64,000 nucleotides of DNA, taken from assembly GCA_034439755.1 (NCBI GenBank), contig JAWXAZ010000031.1, forward strand, positions 3,765 through 67,764. The letters run 5' to 3'. Shown here piece after piece: positions 41,340 to 50,126 of this stretch (within the stretch, counting starts at the first letter, position 1; every line of letters begins with the position of its first letter). The notes beneath the pieces were generated by a model. The model saw nothing but the letters and a program-made list of their open reading frames with translations, did not search any database and was not told the DNA's origin. The translations under genes and the position numbers were made by a program. The DNA is from B1 sp034439755. GTDB taxonomy: Bacteria; Bacteroidota; Bacteroidia; UKL13-3.

Positions 41340-42530
41340 ATGAAATATCAATATACCATCATCGGTGGCGGAATTGTTGGCTTAGCAACTGCTTATCAAA
41401 TGCTCAAAAAGCAGCCAGGTTTAAAATTGGCACTACTCGAAAAAGAAAATGCAGTGGCAGCCCACCAAACAGGTCATAACAGCGGCGTTATTCACAGCGG
41501 ATTATATTACAAACCTGGTAGTTTAAAAGCCAAGAATTGTATTATTGGCTACAAAATGCTTATTGAGTTTTGCGATACCTATGGTATTCCATACGATTTA
41601 TGTGGCAAGCTGGTGGTGGCAAGTAACAAGGAAGAAGTTGTTGAACTAGAAAAGCTGTACCAACGGGGTTTGGAAAATGGGTTAACAGATATTACCAAAA
41701 TCTCGCAAGAAGAAGCAAATGAAATTGAGCCTCATCTTACCGTTTATGAAGGACTAAAAGTTCCCTATACAGGTATCATCGACTATTCGGTGGTATGCGA
41801 AAAACTAGCAGAATTGGTGCTTGAAATGGGAGGGGAGATTTTTACTGGACACAAGGTGGAAAAAATTAAATTGGCATTGGATCAGGCCAATATTATTACT
41901 GCCCAAAGAGTTTTTGAAACCCAACGTTATATTAATTGCGCCGGTTTATACAGCGACAAAGTAGCTGCATTTACACAAAAATCGATTGATACGCGCATCA
42001 TTCCTTTTAGGGGCGAATATTATATGCTTAAACCCGAAAAGCGGTATTTGGTGAAGAATTTAATTTATCCTGTGCCCGACCCAAATTTCCCATTCCTTGG
42101 TGTGCATTTTACCCGCATGATTGATGGCGGCGTAGAAGCTGGTCCGAACGCCGTTTTTGCCTTTAAACGCGAAGGGTATAAAATGTCGGATGTAGATCTT
42201 CAAGAGATGTTTGAGTCCTTAGCTTGGCCCGGATTTAGGAAAGTAATGGGCAAATATTGGAAAACTGGATTGGGAGAATTTCATCGCTCCTTCTCTAAAT
42301 CTGCCTTTACGCATGCCTTACAAAAACTCATTCCATCGGTTCAGGAAGACGATTTAATTCCAGCCGAAGCAGGGGTAAGAGCGCAAGCTTGCGATAAATT
42401 TGGCGGATTAATAGATGATTTTAAAATCATTGAAGAGCTACATGCTATACATATTTTAAATGCACCTTCACCAGCCGCTACTTCTAGCTTAAGTATAGGT
42501 TTAACCATTGCCAATATGGCGCTTAAATAA
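41340..42530 (+). CDS. lhgO: L-2-hydroxyglutarate oxidase
   Basis: FAD enzyme oxidising L-2-hydroxyglutarate to 2-oxoglutarate, at the inner face of the membrane. The 396-residue protein starts with the Rossmann FAD loop YTIIGGGIVGLATAYQML, then HQTGHNSGVIHSGLYYKPGSLKA, and has GGVEAGPNAVFAFKREGY and the C-terminal HILNAPSPAATSSLSIG, typical of LhgO (DAO family). Start of a four-gene rightward run (lhgO, thioesterase, yihY, SBP-like) with gaps of 2, 13 and -1 bases. TAATTTTG at 41283 and TATCTTCG at 41314 are candidate -7 boxes. Confidence 0.93.
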   Translation: MKYQYTIIGGGIVGLATAYQMLKKQPGLKLALLEKENAVAAHQTGHNSGVIHSGLYYKPGSLKAKNCIIGYKMLIEFCDTYGIPYDLCGKLVVASNKEEVVELEKLYQRGLENGLTDITKISQEEANEIEPHLTVYEGLKVPYTGIIDYSVVCEKLAELVLEMGGEIFTGHKVEKIKLALDQANIITAQRVFETQRYINCAGLYSDKVAAFTQKSIDTRIIPFRGEYYMLKPEKRYLVKNLIYPVPDPNFPFLGVHFTRMIDGGVEAGPNAVFAFKREGYKMSDVDLQEMFESLAWPGFRKVMGKYWKTGLGEFHRSFSKSAFTHALQKLIPSVQEDDLIPAEAGVRAQACDKFGGLIDDFKIIEELHAIHILNAPSPAATSSLSIGLTIANMALK

Positions 42531-42532
42531 GT

Positions 42533-42952
42533 ATGCACGTTTCAGAATGTCAATTACGGGTGCGCTATGCAGAAACAGACCAAATGGGTTATGTGTATTA
42601 TGGCAATTACGCTCAATACTATGAGGTTGCGCGCGTGGAAGCCTTGCGACAAATTGGTTTAAGTTATAAAATGTTTGAAGACCAAGGGGTAATGATGCCT
42701 GTTTTGGACCTTAATTGCAAGTACCTTAAACCTGCAAAATACGATGATTTATTAACCATAAAAACCATTATTAATAAATTGCCTGGCGTGCGCATAGAAT
42801 TTAATTACGAGGTATATAATGAAGCAGGTGTATTGCTTAACCGAGGCGAAACAACGCTTGTCTGCATCAATATGTTGAGCCAAAGACCTTGCAATGCCCC
42901 CGCAATCTTATTAGAAAAACTATTGCCTTATTTTGAGGTTTCTACTTTATAA
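42533..42952 (+). CDS. Acyl-CoA thioesterase, YbgC/4HBT hot-dog family
   Basis: The 139-residue protein has the 4HBT signature VRYAETDQMGYVYYGNYAQYYEVARVEALR, with catalytic Asp in AETDQMG; Leu-rich beta strands complete the hot-dog fold. YbgC-type enzymes hydrolyse short acyl-CoAs. It begins two bases after the lhgO stop (TAAGTATG), so it is cotranscribed. Substrate unknown. Confidence 0.9.
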   Translation: MHVSECQLRVRYAETDQMGYVYYGNYAQYYEVARVEALRQIGLSYKMFEDQGVMMPVLDLNCKYLKPAKYDDLLTIKTIINKLPGVRIEFNYEVYNEAGVLLNRGETTLVCINMLSQRPCNAPAILLEKLLPYFEVSTL

Positions 42953-42965
42953 TCCAACTTGCTAA

Positions 42966-43952
42966 ATGAAAAAGCAACAGTTATTTTTTATGAGGCCCAT
43001 AAAATGGTTGTTAAAAAAAACAGCAGCCATTAGCATGCCCGGAAATAAAGAGGTTTCTGTGTATGCTGTGCTCGAATTTTTTATCAGAAATATTGGAAAA
43101 AGTGAACTCAATTTGCGCGCATCGGCTTTGGCTTTTAACTTCTTTCTTGCGCTATTTCCAACCGTAATTTTCTTTTTTACCCTAATTGCCTATCTGCCTT
43201 TAAGCTATACACCCGATGAGATTTTAGGTATTTTATCGCAAGCAATGCCTCCCAATGTTTACGAAACGATAAGGGAAACGCTCACAGATATTTTAAAAAC
43301 ACAAAGGCATAATCTGTTGTCAATCGGATTTGTTTCTGCCATCTATTTTTCAACCAATGGCTTTCATAACCTCATGGATTTACTCAATAAATATAGTCAC
43401 TTCAAAGAAAATAGGTCGTTTTGGAAACAACGTCTTGTTGCAGTAGGATTGGCCCTCTTTGTTACCACACTCATTATTTTATCTGTCTTAATGCTTACCA
43501 CCGGTACCATCGTTTTGTCGTACCTCGAAAAAGTAAAATATTTCCCAAGTTCTACCGTGCCTACCTTAATAGCTGGACTCAATTTTTTAATAGTGGGAAC
43601 CATTGTTTTAGGCATCGTGGGCGCCATTTATTTTTTCGCACCAGCCAAACAGCGCAAATGGAATTTCTTTAGCACAGGTGCCATATTTGCCACCATAGTT
43701 ACCCTAATAACCACCTATGGATTTTCGCAATATGTGAATCATTTTAATAGCTATAACAAAGTATATGGCTCTATAGGTGTGTTAATTGCCATTATGGTTC
43801 TGATTCAAATAAACACCTTTATTTTGTTGTTGGGGTACGACCTAAATGTGGCATTGGACCTTGCTCTGGGACAAGAGCGCAAGAACCGCGCAAGACGAAG
43901 CAACGAAAATAGAATCGTTTATATTGAAGGAATTCCTAATAAAGAAGGATAA
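42966..43952 (+). CDS. YihY/BrkB-family inner-membrane protein
   Basis: The 328-residue protein has six hydrophobic segments and the family opening LNLRASALAFNFFLALFPTVIFFFTLIAYLP, then YFSTNGFHNLMDLLNKYSHFKENRSFWKQR, and KVYGSIGVLIAIMVLIQINTFILLLGYDLNVAL at the end. Members were once called ribonuclease BN by error and are membrane proteins of unclear function. The N-terminal 40 residues are a basic cytoplasmic lead. It overlaps the next gene by one base (TAATG). Confidence 0.88.
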   Translation: MKKQQLFFMRPIKWLLKKTAAISMPGNKEVSVYAVLEFFIRNIGKSELNLRASALAFNFFLALFPTVIFFFTLIAYLPLSYTPDEILGILSQAMPPNVYETIRETLTDILKTQRHNLLSIGFVSAIYFSTNGFHNLMDLLNKYSHFKENRSFWKQRLVAVGLALFVTTLIILSVLMLTTGTIVLSYLEKVKYFPSSTVPTLIAGLNFLIVGTIVLGIVGAIYFFAPAKQRKWNFFSTGAIFATIVTLITTYGFSQYVNHFNSYNKVYGSIGVLIAIMVLIQINTFILLLGYDLNVALDLALGQERKNRARRSNENRIVYIEGIPNKEG

Positions 43953-44869
43953 TGGATTTACTTGAACAAAAAAGCATGAAAAAGATAGTACGTGTGGGTG
44001 GTGTGCCAGAGCATTTTAATCTAGCTTGGCACCTAGCCAACGAAAATGACTCGTTTTCTAGTGAGGGCATTGAAATACAATGGCAAGATATTCCGGGTGG
44101 AACTGGTGCCATGTGCAATGCCTTGCGAAATGATGAACTCGATATTGCCATTACCTTAACCGAAGGAATTGTTGCAGATATTATGGCGGGAAATCCATCT
44201 AAAATTGTGCAATTTTATGTGAATTCTCCTTTGAGATGGGGTATTTATACCGGAATAAACAGTGATATTCATTCAATAAGTGAAATTAATGGAAAGAAAT
44301 ATGCCATCAGCCGTTTTGGTTCTGGCTCTCATTTAATGGCTTTTGTGAATGTCAGAAACTTGGGATTTACCATTAATCCAAACGAAGATTTTGTCTTGGT
44401 TGGGAATATGGATGGTGCCAGAAAAGCCTTGGCTGCAAACGAAGCCGATGTGTTTATGTGGGAGAAATACATGACAAAACCATTGGTTGATAAGGGCGAA
44501 TTTAGGTTTCTTGGCGAGTGCGCTACCCCTTGGCCTTGTTTTGCGGTGGTGGCTCAAAATAAATTAATTGAAACTGACCCAGAGCTAATTGCCAAGGTGA
44601 TGGAAGTGGTAAACCGCTCGTGTTACGAATTAAAGTTTAAAGAAAATGAAGCCACGCACATGGTGGCTTGGCGCTATCAATTAAAATTAGCCGATGCCAA
44701 ACAGTGGTTTAGCGAGCTCGAATATTCCTATTCGGAAGTCATTGATGAAATTCAAATGGTGTCTATCCTCAACGACCTAAAATCGCTCAACATCATTTCT
44801 CGCATTCCGGCGCCAGAGGAGATTTGCTACGCACCAAACCTTCATCTAAATGCCAATAATGAATATTAA
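43952..44869 (+). CDS. Substrate-binding-protein-like (NMT1/ThiY-type) protein without signal peptide
   Basis: The 305-residue protein is a two-lobe periplasmic-binding-fold protein: IVRVGGVPEHFNLAWHLANEND, GIEIQWQDIPGGTGAMCNALRNDELDIAITLTEG, INGKKYAISRFGSGSHLMAF, and ALAANEADVFMWEKYMT. These resemble NMT1/ThiY-like or aliphatic-sulfonate binding proteins. There is no signal peptide or lipobox, whichever of two starts (43952 or the Met at 43976) is used, and no permease or ATPase gene lies nearby. It is therefore probably cytoplasmic and may be a sensor or enzyme rather than a transporter part. Confidence 0.75.
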   Translation: MDLLEQKSMKKIVRVGGVPEHFNLAWHLANENDSFSSEGIEIQWQDIPGGTGAMCNALRNDELDIAITLTEGIVADIMAGNPSKIVQFYVNSPLRWGIYTGINSDIHSISEINGKKYAISRFGSGSHLMAFVNVRNLGFTINPNEDFVLVGNMDGARKALAANEADVFMWEKYMTKPLVDKGEFRFLGECATPWPCFAVVAQNKLIETDPELIAKVMEVVNRSCYELKFKENEATHMVAWRYQLKLADAKQWFSELEYSYSEVIDEIQMVSILNDLKSLNIISRIPAPEEICYAPNLHLNANNEY

Positions 44870-44893
44870 ATTTTATACAGACCAAACAATTGT

Positions 44894-44922
44894 TTGCATA
44901 AAGCCAAACTTACCTATATTTG
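44894..44922 (+). promoter_or_regulatory. Promoter of the PTPS/queD gene (TTG-N18-TATATTTG)
   Basis: TTG at 44894-44896 and TATATTTG at 44915-44922 fit the Bacteroidota consensus; transcription near 44928 supports ATG 44944. Confidence 0.8.
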
Positions 44923-44943
44923 CGGTCGATTTTTTATAGCGGC

Positions 44944-45369
44944 ATGGCTGATAAACAGAAAACAGTATACATTACAAGAAGAGAGCGCTTTAATGCGGCG
45001 CATAAACTTTATAATAACAATTGGACAGAGGCCGAAAATGAAGCATTTTTTGGCAAATGTTCCAATAAATATTACCACGGACATAACTTTGAATTGTTTG
45101 TGACAATTAAAGGCATTGCCAATCCCGAAACAGGCATGGTTATGGATTTAAAGAAGCTTAAACACATCATCAAAGAATCGGTAACCGAACAATTAGACCA
45201 TAAAAACCTCAATGAAGATGTAGTATTTCTTAAAGGAATGATGCCTTCAATTGAAAATATTGTGGTGGCTATTTGGGATATTATGGCCCCTCAAATTGAA
45301 AACGGACAAATGCATTGCATTAAGTTAATTGAAACAGAAAATAACTTCGTAGAATACTACGGAGAATAA
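44944..45369 (+). CDS. queD: 6-carboxytetrahydropterin synthase / 6-pyruvoyl-tetrahydropterin synthase family
   Basis: The 141-residue protein has the zinc His in RRERFNAAHKLY, the catalytic Cys followed by two zinc His in FFGKCSNKYYHGHNFEL, GMVMDLKKLKHIIKE and LDHKNLNED, and the C-terminal Glu of LIETENNFVEYYG. QueD makes 6-carboxytetrahydropterin for queuosine/preQ0; the same family makes 6-pyruvoyl-tetrahydropterin for biopterin, and motifs do not separate the two with certainty here. Start ATG 44944 is set by the promoter just upstream; an earlier in-frame codon at 44920 lies in the -7 box. Confidence 0.87.
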   Translation: MADKQKTVYITRRERFNAAHKLYNNNWTEAENEAFFGKCSNKYYHGHNFELFVTIKGIANPETGMVMDLKKLKHIIKESVTEQLDHKNLNEDVVFLKGMMPSIENIVVAIWDIMAPQIENGQMHCIKLIETENNFVEYYGE

Positions 45370-45432
45370 GCTTTAATTAGGCACTTGTCATAGCGCCCAA
45401 AACTCCTTACTTTCGTTCATTATTTTTTACGT

Positions 45433-46401
45433 ATGATTGTAATAACGGGTGCAGAAGGATTTATTGGGAGTTGTTTGGTGGCGCGGTTAAATGCCGATCA
45501 TTTTAACGATTTAATTTTAGTAGATGACTTTGGGGATGTAACAGGCAGAGAAAAAAACTTGTTTGGTAAAACCTATACAGCCTGCATTCCAAGAACAGAT
45601 TTTTTTACTTGGATGGATGCCAATGCCCACGAAGTGCAATTTGTCTTTCACATTGGCGCCCGCACAGATACCTCAGAAAAGGATGAAACAATTTTTAAAT
45701 TGCTGAACCTAGATTTTAGCATCGAGTTATTTAAACGCTGCACTGCAGAAGGCATCCCAATGGTTTGGGCATCGAGCGCCGCAACCTATGGCGCTGGCGA
45801 AAATGGCTATAACGATGACGAATCAAAATTGGATCTGTTGCAACCTATGAATACTTATGGCCGATCCAAAAATGATTTCGACAAATGGGTTTTGACCCAA
45901 GACTATAAGCCTTCCTTTTGGGCTGGATTAAAGTTCTTCAATGTTTATGGCCCTAATGAATATCACAAGAACCGCATGGCCAGTGTTATGTTTCATGCCT
46001 ACAACCAAGTGAAAGAAAACAAACAAATAAAGTTGTTTAAATCGCACAAAGCCGAGTTTGCAGATGGCGCTCAAATGCGCGATTTTATCTATGTAAAAGA
46101 CCTTTGCGATGTATGCGTGTATCTAATGCACCACCGCAAAAACAGCGGAATTTATAACCTAGGTACCGGTAAAGCGCGCACCTGGAACCATTTAGCAAAA
46201 TCTATCTTTGATGCACTTAATCTGCCTGAGAATATCCAATATATTCCAATACCAGAAGATATTAGAGACTCCTACCAATATTTTACGGAGGCCAATATGA
46301 ACAAACTCATTTCTGCTGGCTACAACAAAGAATTTACAAGCCTAGAAGATGGCGTAAAAGAATATGTAAGCGAATACTTAGAGAAAGAAAAGTGGTATTA
46401 A
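45433..46401 (+). CDS. hldD: ADP-L-glycero-D-manno-heptose 6-epimerase
   Basis: The 322-residue short-chain dehydrogenase-type epimerase completes ADP-heptose for lipopolysaccharide inner core. It starts MIVITGAEGFIGSCLVARL (NADP loop TGxxGFIG), has FHIGARTDTSEKD, WASSAATYGAGENGY, catalytic YGRSK, and FFNVYGPNEYHKNRMASV, the segment characteristic of HldD. TACTTTCG at 45408, with TTG at 45385, is a likely promoter. Eight bases separate it from the following kinase gene. Confidence 0.93.
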   Translation: MIVITGAEGFIGSCLVARLNADHFNDLILVDDFGDVTGREKNLFGKTYTACIPRTDFFTWMDANAHEVQFVFHIGARTDTSEKDETIFKLLNLDFSIELFKRCTAEGIPMVWASSAATYGAGENGYNDDESKLDLLQPMNTYGRSKNDFDKWVLTQDYKPSFWAGLKFFNVYGPNEYHKNRMASVMFHAYNQVKENKQIKLFKSHKAEFADGAQMRDFIYVKDLCDVCVYLMHHRKNSGIYNLGTGKARTWNHLAKSIFDALNLPENIQYIPIPEDIRDSYQYFTEANMNKLISAGYNKEFTSLEDGVKEYVSEYLEKEKWY

Positions 46402-46409
46402 TTTAAGCC

Positions 46410-49400
46410 TTGAATAAAACCTGGAAATACATATTATGGCTCGTTATTAGTCTGGTTATTTTAGGTTCCTTAATTGGGACCGAAATAGGAATGTTGCAAA
46501 ATACCAAGCAACAAGAACTCGATAATTATAACCACATACAGCAAGTAATTTTAGAAAAGGAAGCAGAAAGTAAAGACCTGCTTTATCAGCTTTTACAAGA
46601 TACTTCCCAAGTTGGAAAGAAGTGGATGGACTTTAAGGAAATTGCCGATCAGCACAATTTCATCATGCATCTTTTTAAAAATGATACCCTCATTTTATGG
46701 TCTAACAATGCCGTAAATTCTAAAAAATATTTGCCGGCCCTTAAAGATGGTTTTGTTTATTTAAACACCAATAACGGCTCTTATTTGGTGTCGTTTTTGC
46801 AAAAAGGTTCCTATAAAATGGCCTTGTTTTACCAATTAAAAACCAATTACCAATTTCAAAATCAATACATCCAAAACCACATCAACCAAGATTTAAATTT
46901 CCTTGGTTCAGCCCTGTTTACACCTTCTCCCATTAAGGATTTTCACGACCTAAGCGACCGCAAAGGGAAGTATTTATGCTCTATACAAGTATTTGGATTT
47001 CCTAAGCATACACCCTTTTGGTTGCAATTATTAATCTTGTTGAATTTACTGGTTTCGGCATGGCTGTTTCACCTCATTATTCGCGCCATAATTGGAACTC
47101 ATTTTATTCTGGGATCGCTATTATTTATCTTCGTTACACAAGGCAGCAGGTGGTTATTGCTTTCTTTTAAAATTCCAGTTTTCATTTATAACCTCAAACT
47201 TTTTAGTCCAGATATCTATGCGTCTTCTACCTATAATCCTTCGTTAGGCGATTTTTTAACAGCCACTTTCTTGCTACTTTGGTTGTTGAATTTAATTAGG
47301 TTTTATGGTTTTAAACCCACCAAAAATAAGACGTTAAAGTTTGTTCAATTGGCCGCCATCTCTTGGTTTACCATGGTTTTGGCCGATGCTGCTTTTGATA
47401 GCATAAAGAGCCTGGTATTCGATTCACAAGTGTCTTTTGATATTAGAAATATTTATAGCATTAACCTGTTTACTTTTTTGGGACTGCTCTTGGCATTTAT
47501 GTTATTGCTGGTTGCCTATCAAATGGTTTATAGGTTGTACCACCTGCTCTTAGATACCACCTTAAGTTTTTACGAGAAATTTTTGGTTCTTAGTTTGGTC
47601 TTTTATTTCCTACATCCATATTTGGTGGTGTATCTGTTTGAACGCAAGGCCAATTATTCGCTGGTAAGCAGCCTGCTTATTTTACTTTTTCTAGCCTATA
47701 AACATTGGGTCGATAGCAAGTTTAACCGCTTTCCTCAGTACTTTATTTTAGTGGTAATGCTGAGTATTTTCACTTCCGTTACCATATACCATTATACGCA
47801 AATTGAGGAGGAAGAAAGTCGGTTTTTATATGCCGCTAAATTGGTTAGTCAGAATGATGTTAATGCAGAATATTTCTTAGACGATGTAGAAAAGAAATTT
47901 GTTTCTAACAACTTACTTAAATCCTATTATACCAACCCCATTGCACTTAAATCGCAAATGGTTAAAAAGCTGAGACAGCTATATTTCTCTGGGTATTTGG
48001 GCAAATATGAAATATCCATTTACGATTATGATGCCAACTATAACCACCACCAAATTCGCAATGTGTACAGTTATGCCCAAGTAGATTATATTTATAAAAA
48101 ACTTGGATCAACCACCATTAACAACGATTTTAGGTTCTTAAAAAATAATGCCTACCTCAAAGGTTATTTGGGAAAGTTTGTGGTGCGCAATTCAAATGGT
48201 GTTTTAGGGTATTTCTTTATTCACTTACAACCTAAATTACTGCAAGACGAAAATCGTTTTGATGAGTTGTTAATTGATGGGTTCAGGAATAATTATAACA
48301 AGCAAAGATACTACTCCTACGCCTTGTACCGCGATATGCGCCTGTTGAGCCAGAGTGGTGAGTATGCATATAGAACTACCTATACTTGGGACAATATTCA
48401 AGAAAAAAGCAAGGTGTTTACAGAGGCAGGTTATAGCCATTTATTGTTTAAAGAAAACAAGCAACTTTATGTGGTGGTAAGTAAAAAAGAACCAGCTTGG
48501 TACGAACCTTTTGGTTTGTTTTCTTTGTCGTTTACTTTTTTTACCATCTTACTCATTACCCTTATTCTCTTGTTTATTTTGGTGAATAATAATTGGATGA
48601 AGGACTTTTTAGAAAGGGCTTCACCAATATGGAAATGGGTTCACAAACACCTTAATAATTTTTTGATTCTGCGTGATGCCGATTTGTCGCTGATAAGAAC
48701 GCGCATTCAATTGGGCATTGTGATGATTGTATTTATAACACTAGGAACCACGGCCTATTTTACCATTAATTTTATTAGCAGTCAAAACACGCTTAAGCAA
48801 GAAGATAAGCTGGTAAAAAAGATTAGGAGTGTGGTGAGTGCCATTGAAAATGAAAGTCAAGACATTAATTTTACTACCCGACAAATAGATGCCGAAGCCA
48901 GCATTAATCAGATAGCCGATTTTTATAATACAGATATTACCTTCTTTAATCCGCAAGGCGAATTGCTGGCATCTACCATTAAAAAGATATACGACGATGG
49001 CATTATTGCGCCATTAATGGATGCTCAAGCATTTTACCATTTAAACAAATTGAGAGAGTCGCAGTATGTGCAAAATGAACAGATTGCAACCTTCGAATAC
49101 AAAGGCGCTTATGTGCCTGTGTTTGGTAAAAAGATGGTGCTTTTAGGCTATGTACAATTACCTAATTTTTATCAAAGCTCAGATTTAAACACAGAGATTT
49201 CATCCATTATTGTAGGATTTATAAATTTATATGCCTTTATGTTTCTTATTATTGGCGTAATAGCTTGGATGGTTTCTCGCAACATTTCTTACCCGCTTAT
49301 GCTCATTCAAAAACAAATGGCCAATACTGCTTTTGGTAAAAAGAATGAGCCCATTAATTGGGATAGAAAAGATGAGATAGGCGAGCTGGTGAAACAATAT

Positions 49401-50126
49401 AACCTCATGATTGATGAGTTAGAAGAAAGTGCAGTAAAGCTTGCTACCAGCGAGCGCGAAGGTGCATGGCGAGATATTGCGAGGCAAATTGCCCATGAGA
49501 TAAAAAATCCGCTTACGCCCATGAAATTAAGTGTGCAACATTTAGAACGTGCATGGAAAGACCAATCTCCTAAGCTGCCAGAAACCTTTGCCCGTGTTAC
49601 AAAAACGCTCATCACGCAAATAGATACCTTAAGCGATTTGGCGACCGAGTTTAGTAGCTTTGCCAAGATGCCTGCACCGCGTTATGAAAATGTAATGGTA
49701 GCCGAATTGCTCGATCAAATTGTGCACATGCAGGAGCAAACTTTTGAAGGAAAAATTTCTTTTTCTTGTGCGCTCAATACACCTATTTGGTTCGACCAAG
49801 GATATTTAAATAGAACCCTCACCAATTTAATTAAGAATGCTTGTCAGGCCATACCAGACGACCGATTTGGTGAAATTTCGGTAAGGGTATTTGAGCAAAA
49901 TGGACAATTGGTTTTTGAGATAGAAGACAATGGCACTGGCATACCTTTAGAGCAAAGGGAAAAGGTTTTTATGCCTTATTTTAGCACTAAAGTTATTGGC
50001 ATGGGATTGGGCTTGCCTATTGTAAAAAGCATGATTGAGAGCGGGGGAGGAACCATTTATTTTGATAGCATTACCGGTAAGGGCACAACTTTTACAGTAA
50101 AGTTGCCGTTAAAAATGGCAGAATGA
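46410..50126 (+). CDS. Very large NtrY-like sensor histidine kinase with two sensor regions
   Basis: This 1238-residue protein has an N-terminal TM helix (about 7-26), a 160-residue extracytoplasmic segment, a block of about seven or eight helices (195-460), a second extracytoplasmic region (about 465-690), a helix near 700-720, another near 770-790, a third outer segment (795-935), helix 940-960, a HAMP-like linker, then HisKA ARQIAHEIKNPLTPMKLSVQ (His1029), N box NLIKNACQAI, G1 EDNGTGIP and G2 GMGLGLPIVKSM. The kinase core is NtrY/NtrB-like. Start codon is TTG 46410 (no ATG in frame nearby). No receiver. It overlaps the outer-membrane protein gene by four bases. Confidence 0.85.
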   Translation: MNKTWKYILWLVISLVILGSLIGTEIGMLQNTKQQELDNYNHIQQVILEKEAESKDLLYQLLQDTSQVGKKWMDFKEIADQHNFIMHLFKNDTLILWSNNAVNSKKYLPALKDGFVYLNTNNGSYLVSFLQKGSYKMALFYQLKTNYQFQNQYIQNHINQDLNFLGSALFTPSPIKDFHDLSDRKGKYLCSIQVFGFPKHTPFWLQLLILLNLLVSAWLFHLIIRAIIGTHFILGSLLFIFVTQGSRWLLLSFKIPVFIYNLKLFSPDIYASSTYNPSLGDFLTATFLLLWLLNLIRFYGFKPTKNKTLKFVQLAAISWFTMVLADAAFDSIKSLVFDSQVSFDIRNIYSINLFTFLGLLLAFMLLLVAYQMVYRLYHLLLDTTLSFYEKFLVLSLVFYFLHPYLVVYLFERKANYSLVSSLLILLFLAYKHWVDSKFNRFPQYFILVVMLSIFTSVTIYHYTQIEEEESRFLYAAKLVSQNDVNAEYFLDDVEKKFVSNNLLKSYYTNPIALKSQMVKKLRQLYFSGYLGKYEISIYDYDANYNHHQIRNVYSYAQVDYIYKKLGSTTINNDFRFLKNNAYLKGYLGKFVVRNSNGVLGYFFIHLQPKLLQDENRFDELLIDGFRNNYNKQRYYSYALYRDMRLLSQSGEYAYRTTYTWDNIQEKSKVFTEAGYSHLLFKENKQLYVVVSKKEPAWYEPFGLFSLSFTFFTILLITLILLFILVNNNWMKDFLERASPIWKWVHKHLNNFLILRDADLSLIRTRIQLGIVMIVFITLGTTAYFTINFISSQNTLKQEDKLVKKIRSVVSAIENESQDINFTTRQIDAEASINQIADFYNTDITFFNPQGELLASTIKKIYDDGIIAPLMDAQAFYHLNKLRESQYVQNEQIATFEYKGAYVPVFGKKMVLLGYVQLPNFYQSSDLNTEISSIIVGFINLYAFMFLIIGVIAWMVSRNISYPLMLIQKQMANTAFGKKNEPINWDRKDEIGELVKQYNLMIDELEESAVKLATSEREGAWRDIARQIAHEIKNPLTPMKLSVQHLERAWKDQSPKLPETFARVTKTLITQIDTLSDLATEFSSFAKMPAPRYENVMVAELLDQIVHMQEQTFEGKISFSCALNTPIWFDQGYLNRTLTNLIKNACQAIPDDRFGEISVRVFEQNGQLVFEIEDNGTGIPLEQREKVFMPYFSTKVIGMGLGLPIVKSMIESGGGTIYFDSITGKGTTFTVKLPLKMAE

